A stretch of DNA of 64,000 nucleotides from Hyphomicrobiales bacterium. Its GTDB lineage: Bacteria; Pseudomonadota; Alphaproteobacteria; Rhizobiales; Rhizobiaceae. The notes under the pieces were generated by a model. The model ran no database searches. It saw only the letters and a list, made by a program, of their open reading frames with translations, and had not been told where the DNA came from. Every line of letters begins with the position of its first letter. The stretch's first letter is position 1. The stretch is from the NCBI GenBank assembly GCA_900471605.1, contig UCEY01000046.1:109660-173659 (forward strand), read 5' to 3'. This document shows, in pieces, positions 35,416-46,207 of the stretch. Position numbers and translations under genes: made by a program.

Positions 35416-36141
35416 TCAGCCGAGCTTGCCGGTAAAAATGTAACCGACGCCGCGGACGGCCTTGATGAGCTGCGGATGTTTGACATCCGCCTCGATCTTG
35501 CGGCGCAGCCGGACGATCTGGGCGTCGATCGTGCGGTCGAACGCGTCGAGCTGCCGTCCCCTCGTGACGTCCATCAGGAAATCGCGCGTCAGCACGCGGC
35601 CTGCATGCTGGACGAAGGCCGCCAGCATGTCGAATTCGCCTGTCGTCAGCTCGACTTCGCCATCTTCGGCAGACAAGAGCTGGCGCCTCGAAAGATTGAG
35701 CGTCCATCCCTCGAAGCGGACGATCTTCTCCTCGTTTTCCTCCTGCTTCGGCTGGGCCGGCTGGCGCCGCCGCAGGATGGATTTCAGCCGTGCATGCACT
35801 TCACGCAGGTGGAAGGGCTTTGCGATGTAATCGTCCGCACCGATTTCGATGCCGAGGATCCGGTCGACCACGTCGTCGCGGCCGGTCAGCATCATGATCG
35901 GGATGTCCGACTGCATCCGGATTTCCCGGGCGAGATCGAAGCCGTCCTGGCCGCCGGGAAGCGAAAGATCGAGAAGGATGATGTCGATTTCCTGCTTCTT
36001 CAGCTGCGCGCGCATTTCCTGCCCGTCGGATACCGCGTTCACGGCATATCCTTCGCCCTCGAAATACCGCGTCAGCATCTGGCGGATTCGGGGGTCGTCG
36101 TCGACGACGAGGATATTGGCGGAGCTGGCAGGAGATGACAT
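35416..36141 (-). CDS. fxkR: OmpR/PhoB-type response regulator, FxkR-like
   Basis: A 241-aa response regulator. The receiver domain has the acidic pocket VVDDDP and phospho-acceptor Asp58 (LLDLSLPG), and a C-terminal winged helix recognises DNA (TRDFLMDVTRGRQLDAFDRTIDAQIVRLRRKI). It is divergent from fixK, and a hybrid FixL gene follows fixK. In Rhizobium etli an OmpR-type regulator, FxkR, links hybrid FixL to fixK, replacing FixJ; gene arrangement and the tandem site upstream of fixK support the same role here. The ATG at 36141 is preferred over a TTG just before it. Confidence 0.82.
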   Translation of the reverse strand: MSSPASSANILVVDDDPRIRQMLTRYFEGEGYAVNAVSDGQEMRAQLKKQEIDIILLDLSLPGGQDGFDLAREIRMQSDIPIMMLTGRDDVVDRILGIEIGADDYIAKPFHLREVHARLKSILRRRQPAQPKQEENEEKIVRFEGWTLNLSRRQLLSAEDGEVELTTGEFDMLAAFVQHAGRVLTRDFLMDVTRGRQLDAFDRTIDAQIVRLRRKIEADVKHPQLIKAVRGVGYIFTGKLG

Positions 36142-36158
36142 CAACAGGGAACCGGCGT

Positions 36159-36174
36159 GTTACAGATTGTTACC
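36159..36174 (+). promoter_or_regulatory. Candidate FxkR-binding direct repeat (K-box) upstream of fixK
   Basis: GTTACAGATTGTTACC is a direct repeat GTTACA-N4-GTTACC with 10-bp periodicity, the usual geometry for tandem OmpR/PhoB-type binding. It closely matches the GTTACA-N4-GTTACA element I recall as the K-box required for FxkR activation of fixK in Rhizobium etli. It lies 87-102 bp upstream of the fixK start and also just upstream of the divergent regulator gene. Confidence 0.65.
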
Positions 36175-36260
36175 AATTAGAACCGTCTTTCACAGAACTA
36201 GCATTCGCGCGTTACCAGGATTCGGTCAACTGCCTCAACCAAACGGATAGGGGCAGTTTC

Positions 36261-37016
36261 ATGTTTGTCACGGATTATGCGAAGACCTTCAACGCCGCAG
36301 CAGCAAGGCCGCTGGACGAGCCGGACTGCCTGCATTCGCTGTTTGCAAAACAGCCGGTCGAATATCTTGCGGCTGGCCAGGCCCTCTTTTTCGAGGGCGA
36401 CGAAGCCAAACATATTTTCGAAGTCATGGATGGCACATTGCGGGTTTTCCGGATCATTTCGGACGGAAGGCGGGTAATCACAGGGTTCCTGCATGCCGGC
36501 GATGTCATCGGCGTCTCGTTCCGCGACAACTACATCTACACGGCGGAAGCCATCACCACGGCGAAGATCCGCCGGCTGGCACGCCGGCAGTTCGAGGCCG
36601 CCGTCATCAATTCCGAGAGCCTGCGGCCCAAGGTTTTCGCCCGGGTATGCGACGAAATGGCCGCAGCCCAGGACCAGATGGTGCTCCTGTCGAGCAAGAG
36701 CGCCGAAGAGCGGCTCTGCACTTTCCTCCTGAGATACCTGAGACGCGCCATGGCCGAAGGCAATGCGCAGCCGGTCGTCGAACTCTCGATGAGCCGGCAG
36801 GACATGGCCGATTATCTCGGCCTGACGATCGAGACCGTTTCGCGTACTATCACCAGGCTCATCGGCAAGGGCGTGTTGAATGTTCTGGACCCGGCCGCCC
36901 GTCATTCCATAAGAATCGAACGGCCGGGAATGCTTGCGCAACTCGCCGGAGACGACGATGACTGTGGAGACATGCGGCGCGACCTGATCGCTCTCGGTGA
37001 GCGACGGCGCCATTAG
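36261..37016 (+). CDS. fixK: FixK, Crp/Fnr-family regulator of microaerobic genes
   Basis: A 251-aa Crp/Fnr-type activator. The cyclic-nucleotide-like beta-barrel runs from about residue 30 to 130 and the helix-turn-helix is SRQDMADYLGLTIETVSRTITRLIGKGVL. Cysteines at positions 23, about 131 and about 154 do not form the N-terminal Fe-S cluster motif of Fnr/FnrN, so this is the FixK class with no own oxygen sensing. AGGGG precedes the ATG at 36261. Likely targets are the FixK boxes upstream of fixG and fixN in this window. Confidence 0.87.
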   Translation: MFVTDYAKTFNAAAARPLDEPDCLHSLFAKQPVEYLAAGQALFFEGDEAKHIFEVMDGTLRVFRIISDGRRVITGFLHAGDVIGVSFRDNYIYTAEAITTAKIRRLARRQFEAAVINSESLRPKVFARVCDEMAAAQDQMVLLSSKSAEERLCTFLLRYLRRAMAEGNAQPVVELSMSRQDMADYLGLTIETVSRTITRLIGKGVLNVLDPAARHSIRIERPGMLAQLAGDDDDCGDMRRDLIALGERRRH

Positions 37017-37021
37017 ACGGA

Positions 37022-38950
37022 ATGGATATGACCGGGAATACAGGATCCGAAGCCACGACGGAAAGCCAGCTCGATGCCGTCACTTTTCTTCTCGACGATG
37101 CCAACCTTATCGTCCACGGCGTTGACGGCATCATCAGCCGCTGGACGACCGGCTGCGAGGAGCTTTACGGCTGGCGTCGGGAAGAGGCTCTCGGCAAGGT
37201 CGTCCATGATCTTCTGGCGACACAGTTTCCTGAACCGCTCGACGAGATCCGCCGTCACGTCCAGGCTCATCATGCGTGGCAAGGCGAGGTCGTCCATCGA
37301 CACCGACACGGCCACAAGGTCTTCGTGGCAACCCGCTGGGTGGCCGTCAATCCATCGAGCGACGGGCCTTCGATCATCATTCAAACCAACAACGATATCA
37401 CCGAGATGAAAAGGGTGCAGAACGATCTTGCCGAACGCGAAGCGCACCTGCGCTCCATTCTGGACACCGTTCCGGAATCGATGATCGTCATCGACGAAGT
37501 CGGCTGCATTTCGTCCTTCAGCGCCGCCGCCGAACAATTGTTCGGCTATTCGGCCGAGGAAGTCTGCGGACAGAACGTCAAGATGCTGATGCCGTCGCCC
37601 GACCGCGACGCCCATGACGGATATATCTCCCGCTATCTTACCACCGGCGAGCGCCGGATCATCGGTTACGGCCGCGTGGTGACCGGACAGCGCAAGGACA
37701 AAAGCGTCTTTCCGATGGAACTTGCGGTCGGCGAGGCCGTCACCAACGGAAAACGCATCTTCACCGGCTTCGTCCGCGACTTGACCAGCCGTCACAAGAT
37801 CGAAGAAGAGCTGCGCCAGGCCCAGAAGATGGAAGCGATCGGCCAGCTGACCGGCGGGCTGGCGCACGATTTCAACAATCTTCTGACCATCATCAGCGGC
37901 AATCTCGAAATGATCGAGAACAAGCTCGCGGATGCCGGCCTGCTCGAACTGCTGCATGAAGCGCAGGGCGCGGCAGAAGACGGCGCCAAACTCACCGGCC
38001 AGCTTCTCGCCTTCGGGCGCCGCCAGCCGCTCAATCCGAAGCTGGCGGACGTCGGCAATCTCGTATCCGGTTTTTCGGAGCTCCTCAGGCGTACGCTCGG
38101 CGAAACGATCGAGCTTCGCACCACGGTGACCGGCGTCTCCAACGAAGCGCTGGTCGACGGATCGCAGCTTCAGAACGCGCTTCTCAACCTGACGCTCAAT
38201 GCCCGCGATGCGATGCCGCGCGGCGGCAAGCTGTCGATCGAGATCTCCCGCGTCCGGCTGGATGTCGATTATGCGCAGATGTATCCCGATGTCCGCACCG
38301 GCGATTTCGTGCTGATCTCGGTGACTGACACGGGCGTCGGCATGTCTCCCGAGGTCAAGGACAAGGCCTTCGAGCCTTTCTTCACCACCAAGGGCCTCGG
38401 CGCCGGAACGGGCCTCGGCCTCAGCATGGTCTATGGTTTCGCCAAACAGTCCGGCGGACATATCCAGCTTTATAGCGAGCCGGGACAGGGCACGAGCGTC
38501 AGGATCTTCCTGCCGGTGGCGCACAAGGCCGAGACGGCGGATCCGTCGGCCGCCGAGACCGGCTCGAAGGCCGCTTCCATCCCCGGCGGCACCGAAAAGA
38601 TCCTCGTCGTCGAGGACGATCCGCGGGTCCGGCGTATCGCCGTCTCCCGGCTGACGCAACTGGGTTATCGCGTTATCGAAGCCGCGAACGGCCAGGAAGC
38701 CCTGGACCAGCTCGGCCAGCACGACGGCATCCATCTGCTTTTCACGGACATCGTGATGCCGGGCGGGATGACCGGCGACGAACTGGCGGCCGAAGTGCGT
38801 GCGAGGCGGCCCGGCATGAAGGTGCTGTTCACCTCCGGTTATGCCGAGCCGGCGATCGCAGGACGGGAGCTCGCCCAATCCGGCAGCTGGCTCAAAAAGC
38901 CCTATACCGCAAGGGAACTCGCGGTGCGGCTTCGCGAACTGCTCGACTGA
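37022..38950 (+). CDS. fixL: Hybrid FixL oxygen-sensing histidine kinase (PAS-heme PAS-kinase-receiver)
   Basis: A 642-aa soluble hybrid kinase. Domains in order are PAS (about 20-130), heme PAS (about 140-258), kinase with phospho-acceptor His282 (GGLAHDFNN), ATPase with N-box LNARDAM and DTGVGM (380-500), and a receiver with Asp576. The second PAS closely follows classical FixL: heme-ligand His198 (RDAHDGYISRY) and the oxygen-sensing Arg218 (IIGYGRVVTG). No membrane segment is seen. Classical FixL lacks the receiver, so this is the hFixL form that signals through an OmpR-type partner. It starts 5 bp after fixK. Confidence 0.88.
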   Translation: MDMTGNTGSEATTESQLDAVTFLLDDANLIVHGVDGIISRWTTGCEELYGWRREEALGKVVHDLLATQFPEPLDEIRRHVQAHHAWQGEVVHRHRHGHKVFVATRWVAVNPSSDGPSIIIQTNNDITEMKRVQNDLAEREAHLRSILDTVPESMIVIDEVGCISSFSAAAEQLFGYSAEEVCGQNVKMLMPSPDRDAHDGYISRYLTTGERRIIGYGRVVTGQRKDKSVFPMELAVGEAVTNGKRIFTGFVRDLTSRHKIEEELRQAQKMEAIGQLTGGLAHDFNNLLTIISGNLEMIENKLADAGLLELLHEAQGAAEDGAKLTGQLLAFGRRQPLNPKLADVGNLVSGFSELLRRTLGETIELRTTVTGVSNEALVDGSQLQNALLNLTLNARDAMPRGGKLSIEISRVRLDVDYAQMYPDVRTGDFVLISVTDTGVGMSPEVKDKAFEPFFTTKGLGAGTGLGLSMVYGFAKQSGGHIQLYSEPGQGTSVRIFLPVAHKAETADPSAAETGSKAASIPGGTEKILVVEDDPRVRRIAVSRLTQLGYRVIEAANGQEALDQLGQHDGIHLLFTDIVMPGGMTGDELAAEVRARRPGMKVLFTSGYAEPAIAGRELAQSGSWLKKPYTARELAVRLRELLD

Positions 38951-38958
38951 AAAGGATG

Positions 38959-38989
38959 AAAAAGGGCTGCATCTGCAGCCCTTTTTTTC
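38959..38989 (+). terminator. Rho-independent terminator after hybrid fixL
   Basis: A perfect stem AAAGGGCTGC (38961-38970) / GCAGCCCTTT (38975-38984) with a 4-nt loop runs into a T-run (38982-38988), just 10 bp after the fixL stop. It ends the fixK-fixL transcript. The reverse strand also reads as a hairpin, so it may serve the convergent fixS end too. Confidence 0.9.
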
Positions 38990-39074
38990 ATCGAGAGACA
39001 TTCCCCGAAATCCCCAGGCAGCCGTCCGTTGGGGTTGCGCCCGCACTGGTCCTGCGTTTGTCCGAAATTCCCGA

Positions 39075-39217
39075 TCATTCCGGCGGGTCGTCCTGAAGCA
39101 CGCGCCAGGAGGCGCCCTCGAGGTCATCGTACTGGCCGCTCTTCAGCGACCAGAGAAAGGCGAAGAGGCCGAGACCGCCGAGGAAAAGCGCGATCGGAAT
39201 GAGGTAGATGAGCATGT

Positions 39218-39221
<4 letters not shown>
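39075..39221 (-). CDS. fixS: FixS/CcoS, cbb3 oxidase maturation protein
   Basis: A 48-aa single-span membrane protein, MNMLIYLIPIALFLGGLG followed by FAFLWSLKSGQYDDLEGASWRVLQDD. The GQYDDLEG-W pattern after one hydrophobic helix is the CcoS signature. It overlaps fixI by four bases (ATGA). CcoS is needed to insert redox cofactors, including copper, into the cbb3 oxidase. It is the last gene of fixGHIS. Confidence 0.92.
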
Positions 39222-41505
<2,284 letters not shown>

Positions 41506-41509
<4 letters not shown>

Positions 41510-42015
41510 TCCGCCCTCCTCAGAACAGCGATCCGTTCGGCCTGATGCAGGATGCGCTTGCCGTTCCGGATGGCGCTCGCATCGACGATCCAGTGGCCGG
41601 GCAGGATTTCGTGGGTGGCCGTGAAGACGCCCTTGCCGACCGGAACGAGGTCGAGTTCGAAATCCTGGTGTTCGCCGACCGGCCGCTTGAACTTGAGCGT
41701 CAGCGTATCGACCGTCACCGGCCCTTCCTTGGGGTGGAAGACCTCGTAACGGACATCGGACCCGTTGACGGTGATGCGGCCCGTGATACCACTCGCCGTC
41801 AGCGTCCGCGCCTCGGCCGCCTTGCCGTTGAACTGCTGGCTGGCGACATAGGTGTTTTCCGCCACCAGCCCGCTCCAGCTCGTGACCGCGTTATAGGCCA
41901 TGTAGAAATTCACCGAGATGATGGTGCCGAAGAAAAGCACCAGCACGCCGACCATGTGCCAGCCGGTGAAGACGAAGGATTTTGCAGGGATCGTATTCAT
42001 TTTCGTTATGCTCAT
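41506..42015 (-). CDS. fixH: FixH
   Basis: A 169-aa membrane-anchored protein with one N-terminal hydrophobic helix (WHMVGVLVLFFGTIISVNFYMAY) and a periplasmic domain containing LKFKRPVGEHQDFELDLVPVGKGVF. FixH is conserved in fixGHIS and assists cbb3 oxidase assembly. Four-base ATGA overlaps join it to fixG and fixI. Confidence 0.92.
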
Positions 42016-43601
42016 TTTCTGGCTCCCGGCGTGTTGAAGACCGCTGAATAGCTGTCCTTTTCGTGGCTCGACCGGTCCTCGGCGATGAAATGGAAATCGA
42101 CGGTTTCAGCGGAAACGGCGTCCCTGGGCAGGGTCACGAAGACCTTCAGGGCCAGCGTCTTGTCGGGCTCGACCTGCACGGCGAAGAGGCGGCCTGGAAC
42201 ATCGGTGACGCCCGTGATCTTCATCGTCGCCTCGGGCAGGCCTGCCATGGAGACCAGGATCGTGCGCGGCTCGGGGATCATGTTGAGCAGGCGGATCGTG
42301 TAGCCGTTGCGGATGGAGCCGTCCGATTCCAGCACGAATTGCGGGTTGCGATCATGGAGCACATTGACCTCCAGCCGGTCGCGCGACAGCAACGCGAACA
42401 CGAGCCCAAGGCCGACGGCCGACCAGACGCCAAAATAAATCAGCGTGCGCAGCCTGAAGATCACCCTCCAGTCGAAGTGGCGAACCTTGTCGACGAAGGA
42501 ACCGTCAGGATTGCGCACCTGCGCCGGGTCGATCGCAGTCGTGCCGCCGCTTGTCGCGAGCGCCATGTTCGTCTCGTACTCGTCGAGCGTCGCATAGGCG
42601 ATCAGGCCGCGCGGCTTGCCGATCTTGTCCATCACTCCGTCGCAGGCATCGATGCAGAGCGCGCAGGTGATGCAGGCCATCTGCTGCCCCTCGCGGATGT
42701 CGATGCCCATGGGACAGACCGCCACGCAGGCATTGCAATCGACGCAATCGCCCACCGGCTGCCCGGCTGCTGCCGCCTTCTTGGCGTGGCGGCTGCGCGG
42801 CTCGCCGCGCCAGTCGTTATAGGTGACGACCAGCGAGCTCTCGTCGAGCATGGCCGCCTGGATGCGCGGCCAGGGGCACATGTAGATGCAGACCTGTTCG
42901 CGCAGCAGCCCGCCGAGCACGTAGGTCGTGGCGGTCAGGAACGCGACGGTCGAATAGGCGACCACGGCCGCATGGCCCGTGACGAAATCGAAGGCGAGCG
43001 AGGGCGCATCGGCAAAATAGAAGATCCAGGCACCGCCCGTCGCAACCGCGATCGCCAGCCATGTGGCGTGTTTGGCAACCCTCTTCCAGAGCTTGTCGAA
43101 GCTCCATGGCGCAGCATCCAGCTTGATGCGGGCATTGCGGTCCCCCTCGATGAAGCGCTCGACGACCAGGAAAAGATCGACCCAGACCGTCTGCGGACAG
43201 GCATAACCGCACCAGGCGCGGCCGACGGCCGAGGTGACCAGGAAAAGGCCGAAACCGGCCATGACCAACAGCCCGGCGACGTAGAAGAATTCCTGCGGCC
43301 AGATTTCGATGAAGAAGAAATAGAACCGACGGCTCGCGAGATCGACGAGCACCGCCTGGTCGGGCGCGAAGGGACCGCGATCCCACCGGATCCAGGGGGT
43401 CAGGTAATAGATGCCGAGGGTGATCAGCATCACCAGCCACTTGAAGCGGCGAAAACGCCCTTCGGCCCTTTTCGGAAAGATTTTCTTGCGCTTCTCGTAA
43501 AGCGGCTTGTTCGGTTCACCCGGCGAATGCACGGGCCGGACATCGATCCGCTCGACGGACGATCCATTCTGTTCGAGATGCGAGGCGGTATAGAGATTCA
43601 T
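42012..43601 (-). CDS. fixG: FixG/CcoG, ferredoxin-type membrane protein for cbb3 oxidase assembly
   Basis: A 529-aa membrane protein with several hydrophobic helices and two ferredoxin-like clusters: CVDCNACVAVCP and CITCALCIDACD. CcoG is reported to reduce copper for delivery to the oxidase. The start was set at 43601: a FixK box centred at 43655.5 implies initiation near 43614, leaving a 13-nt leader that contains AAAGGA. Longer in-frame starts at 43622 and 43640 would lie upstream of that transcript start. Confidence 0.92.
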   Translation of the reverse strand: MNLYTASHLEQNGSSVERIDVRPVHSPGEPNKPLYEKRKKIFPKRAEGRFRRFKWLVMLITLGIYYLTPWIRWDRGPFAPDQAVLVDLASRRFYFFFIEIWPQEFFYVAGLLVMAGFGLFLVTSAVGRAWCGYACPQTVWVDLFLVVERFIEGDRNARIKLDAAPWSFDKLWKRVAKHATWLAIAVATGGAWIFYFADAPSLAFDFVTGHAAVVAYSTVAFLTATTYVLGGLLREQVCIYMCPWPRIQAAMLDESSLVVTYNDWRGEPRSRHAKKAAAAGQPVGDCVDCNACVAVCPMGIDIREGQQMACITCALCIDACDGVMDKIGKPRGLIAYATLDEYETNMALATSGGTTAIDPAQVRNPDGSFVDKVRHFDWRVIFRLRTLIYFGVWSAVGLGLVFALLSRDRLEVNVLHDRNPQFVLESDGSIRNGYTIRLLNMIPEPRTILVSMAGLPEATMKITGVTDVPGRLFAVQVEPDKTLALKVFVTLPRDAVSAETVDFHFIAEDRSSHEKDSYSAVFNTPGARK

Positions 43602-43648
43602 GAGCCAATCCTTTGGCACCATGTTCTCATCCAGGCGCACGATCTTCC

Positions 43649-43662
43649 TTGACCGAAGTCAA
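43649..43662 (-). promoter_or_regulatory. FixK/FNR box upstream of fixGHIS
   Basis: TTGACCGAAGTCAA is a perfect TTGAC-N4-GTCAA anaerobox. With activation centred at -41.5 it places the fixG transcript start near 43614, exactly ahead of the ribosome site used by fixG. The palindrome is equally readable towards the toxin-antitoxin genes on the other side. Confidence 0.88.
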
Positions 43663-43741
43663 TCAGCAAAGGCGATGCGCCGCGACGTTCTGGCGGAGAG
43701 GGGCAAAATGCATTATCTTCGATGCCGGCAAGGAGAAGACG

Positions 43742-44011
43742 ATGGGTGTGCACAGGCTGGAAATCGAAGTAACGGACTCAGTCCTGTCTTGGATCGACCG
43801 CGTTTCCGCGCGCACTGGTCATTCGCGCGCAGAAGTCGTGGCGGAAAAGCTTGAGGAACAAGCCTCCGGGGAAGAGATTTCCAAAGAGCAGCGTTTGGAG
43901 GCGTTCAGGCGCTCCTGGGACGTGGTTTCCAAGCTGGGGCCAGGCCGATCCCAGGCGGAGATCGACCAACAGGTCCGGGAATTCCGCGAAGATCGTAATT
44001 ATGACCGATAA
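43742..44011 (+). CDS. Antitoxin-like protein of a VapBC-type module
   Basis: An 89-aa protein. The N-terminal strand LEIEVTDSVLSWIDRVSARTGHSRAEVVAEKLEEQ looks like a ribbon-helix-helix DNA-binding fold, followed by a charged C-terminal tail, as in antitoxins. AAGGAG precedes the ATG at 43742; an in-frame opening back to 43613 has no comparable site. It overlaps the PIN-domain toxin gene by 11 bp. Its job would be to neutralise the toxin and autoregulate the pair. Confidence 0.75.
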   Translation: MGVHRLEIEVTDSVLSWIDRVSARTGHSRAEVVAEKLEEQASGEEISKEQRLEAFRRSWDVVSKLGPGRSQAEIDQQVREFREDRNYDR

Positions 44012-44417
44012 GGTCTATGTCGACAGCAATATCTTCATCTACTACGTGGATGGCCTTGCCGATCTGAAATTGGCAGCTCGCGAATGCCTTTCAGTCTATT
44101 TCGATGACGGCACCCCATTGTTTTCTAGCGATGTCACACTTGGAGAATGCCTGAGAGGTGTGCGTGCCGGAGATCAGGAAACTACCGCCGCGTTTCTGAC
44201 AATTCTTGAAGACAAGGCCTTCATCTGCCTGGTCGATCTGACTAGGTCCATTATCAAGCGCGCCGCCCTCCTCGGCTCCGAACTCAACATGAAGCTCATC
44301 GATGCCATCCACGTCGCAACCGCCGAAGCCTTGCAATGCAACGTCTTCCTGACAAATGACCGGGGCATTCGCGCCCCGGCCGGTATTGGACTGCGCTACC
44401 TCTCGGCGGAAGCCTGA
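44001..44417 (+). CDS. PIN-domain ribonuclease toxin (VapC-like)
   Basis: A 138-aa PIN-domain protein. The expected acidic residues are visible in VDSNIFIYYVD, LGECLRG, LIDAIHVATA and FLTNDRGI. Known VapC toxins cut RNA, often tRNA. It follows the antitoxin with an 11-bp overlap and its stop directly abuts the stop of the convergent fixP gene. By eye the pair is less GC-rich than its neighbours, hinting at horizontal arrival. Confidence 0.85.
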   Translation: MTDKVYVDSNIFIYYVDGLADLKLAARECLSVYFDDGTPLFSSDVTLGECLRGVRAGDQETTAAFLTILEDKAFICLVDLTRSIIKRAALLGSELNMKLIDAIHVATAEALQCNVFLTNDRGIRAPAGIGLRYLSAEA

Positions 44418-45296
44418 TCACTCCCCTCCGCCAAGCGAGTGGATGTAGACGGCGAGCTGCTTGACGGCAACGTCACCGAGACGCCCCTCCCAGGCGGGCA
44501 TGACGCCGTGCTTCGGAGAGCGTATCTGGGCCGCGATCTCCGCCTCCCCCTGCACCTTAAGCCAGATGGCGTCGGCAAGGCTGGGCGCGCCGAGGTCGCG
44601 GTTCCCCTCGGCTTTCTCGCCATGGCAGGAGACGCAATTGTCGGCGAAGAGCTGTTTTCCGGGCCCGACCATCGAAGGATCGCGCGGGGTTCCGGTGAGG
44701 CTCACCACATAGGCGGCGACCTGGCGCACTTCGTCCGGCTTCAGCATTTCGGTGAAGGCCGGCATTTCGGAGATGCGGGTCTCCCCGTCGGCGGGATCGC
44801 GGACGCCATGGGCGATCGTCTGGTAGAGCGCGTTGATATCGCCGCCCCACAGCCAGTCGTCGTCGTTGAGGTTGGGATAACCCCGTCCGCCCGTCGCACC
44901 CGTGCCATGGCAGGGGGTGCAGTTGACCCGGAAGGCCGCAGCGCCGCCGGCAGTGGCGAACTGGTTGAGTTGCGGATCGGCGACAATCGCTTCCAGCGAC
45001 GATGCCGAGATCTTTTCAAGGATGCCGCCTTGAGCAGCCTTAGCGCCATCGAGATCCGCCGCGAGTTCGGCGCGGCTCGAATATCCGAGCAGGCCCTTCG
45101 TCGCGTCGGTCAGAAGCGGGATGGACGGATAAGCGATCGCATAACCGATTGCCCACAGGATGCAGGCGTAGAACGACCAGAGCCACCAGCGCGGCAAAGG
45201 ATTGTTGAGTTCGCGGATGCCGTCCCACTCGTGGCCGGTGGTCTCGATGCCGCTCAGATCGTCGATATGTTTTTCCGCCATATGTTTTTCTGGCAT
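44418..45296 (-). CDS. fixP: FixP/CcoP, di-heme cytochrome c subunit of cbb3 oxidase
   Basis: A 292-aa membrane-anchored cytochrome c. One hydrophobic helix (WWLWSFYACILWAIGYAIAY) is followed by two heme-binding motifs, CTPCHGTG and CVSCHGEK. It feeds electrons to the FixO/FixN core. The start at 45296 has AAGGAGG seven bases upstream; the TTG at 45302 is too near it. The C-terminus is intact despite the toxin gene ending at the adjoining base. Confidence 0.94.
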   Translation of the reverse strand: MPEKHMAEKHIDDLSGIETTGHEWDGIRELNNPLPRWWLWSFYACILWAIGYAIAYPSIPLLTDATKGLLGYSSRAELAADLDGAKAAQGGILEKISASSLEAIVADPQLNQFATAGGAAAFRVNCTPCHGTGATGGRGYPNLNDDDWLWGGDINALYQTIAHGVRDPADGETRISEMPAFTEMLKPDEVRQVAAYVVSLTGTPRDPSMVGPGKQLFADNCVSCHGEKAEGNRDLGAPSLADAIWLKVQGEAEIAAQIRSPKHGVMPAWEGRLGDVAVKQLAVYIHSLGGGE

Positions 45297-45298
45297 GT

Positions 45299-45451
45299 TC
45301 AATCCTCCTTCAGAGGGATCCGGGCGGCCTCGTCTGCAGAGGCTTTCGCGCCGGGGCGCAAGGTGAAGACGAGAACGCCGAGAAAGAACAGGGTCATGGC
45401 AAGCAGACCCCAGCTATCGGCGAAGTGGCGCATGGCCGTATAGAATTCCAT
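45299..45451 (-). CDS. fixQ: FixQ/CcoQ, small cbb3 oxidase subunit
   Basis: A 50-aa single-span protein starting MEFYTAMRHFADSWGLLAM and continuing through a hydrophobic helix to a short charged tail. Length, helix and position between fixO and fixP identify CcoQ, which stabilises the oxidase. It starts 12 bp after fixO and ends 2 bp before fixP. Confidence 0.93.
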   Translation of the reverse strand: MEFYTAMRHFADSWGLLAMTLFFLGVLVFTLRPGAKASADEAARIPLKED

Positions 45452-45463
45452 GACCCTATCTCC

Positions 45464-46195
45464 TCAGCGGTAACCGGCGGCATCGTCATAGGTCGAGAAA
45501 TCGACCAGCGTGCCGAGCATCTGCAGGTAGGCGACCAGCGCATCCATCTCCGTCAGGCTCTGCGCATTGCCGTCGAAATCGCCGACCTTGGCCTTGGGAT
45601 AGCGGGCAAGCAGGCCGGACGTGTCGGCATTCGGATCCGCCTGGGCGGAAAGATCCGCCTTGGCGCTGGCGATCATTTCGTCCGAATAGGGGACGCCGAC
45701 CGCGCGGTTCGCCTTCAGCGACATGGAAACGTCGGTGACCTTGAGCGGCGTCTCCTTGAGGAAGGCGTAGCTCGGCATCACCGATTCCGGCACGACGTCG
45801 CGCGGTTCGGTCAGGTGCTGGACGTGCCATTCGTTCGAATAGCGGTCGCCGACACGGGCGAGATCCGGGCCTGTGCGCTTCGATCCCCACTGGAACGGGT
45901 GGTCGTACATGGATTCGGCCGCCAGGCTGTAGTGACCGTAGCGCTCCACCTCGTCGCGGAAGGGGCGGATCATCTGGCTGTGGCAGACGTAGCAGCCTTC
46001 GCGGATGTAGATGTCGCGCCCGGCAAGCTCGAGCGGCGAATAGGGCCGCATGCCTTCCACCTTCTCGATGGTGTTTTCGAGATAGAAGAGCGGTGCGATT
46101 TCCACGATGCCGCCGATCGAGACGACGAGCAGCGAGCCGACCAGAAGCAGGGTCGCGTTTCGTTCGATGAACTGGTGTTTGTCGAGAATGGACAT
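45464..46195 (-). CDS. fixO: FixO/CcoO, mono-heme cytochrome c subunit of cbb3 oxidase
   Basis: A 243-aa membrane-anchored cytochrome c with a single N-terminal helix and the heme motif CYVCHSQMIRPFRDEVERYG, which is nearly invariant in CcoO. GGAGGG precedes the start at 46195. The gene follows fixN by 12 bp. Confidence 0.95.
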   Translation of the reverse strand: MSILDKHQFIERNATLLLVGSLLVVSIGGIVEIAPLFYLENTIEKVEGMRPYSPLELAGRDIYIREGCYVCHSQMIRPFRDEVERYGHYSLAAESMYDHPFQWGSKRTGPDLARVGDRYSNEWHVQHLTEPRDVVPESVMPSYAFLKETPLKVTDVSMSLKANRAVGVPYSDEMIASAKADLSAQADPNADTSGLLARYPKAKVGDFDGNAQSLTEMDALVAYLQMLGTLVDFSTYDDAAGYR

Positions 46196-46207
46196 GGATA
46201 TCCCTCC

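Noticed and set aside
36261..37016. FnrN-type oxygen sensor
   Set aside because: The N-terminal cysteine cluster required for an Fe-S oxygen sensor is absent, so the FixK class was assigned.
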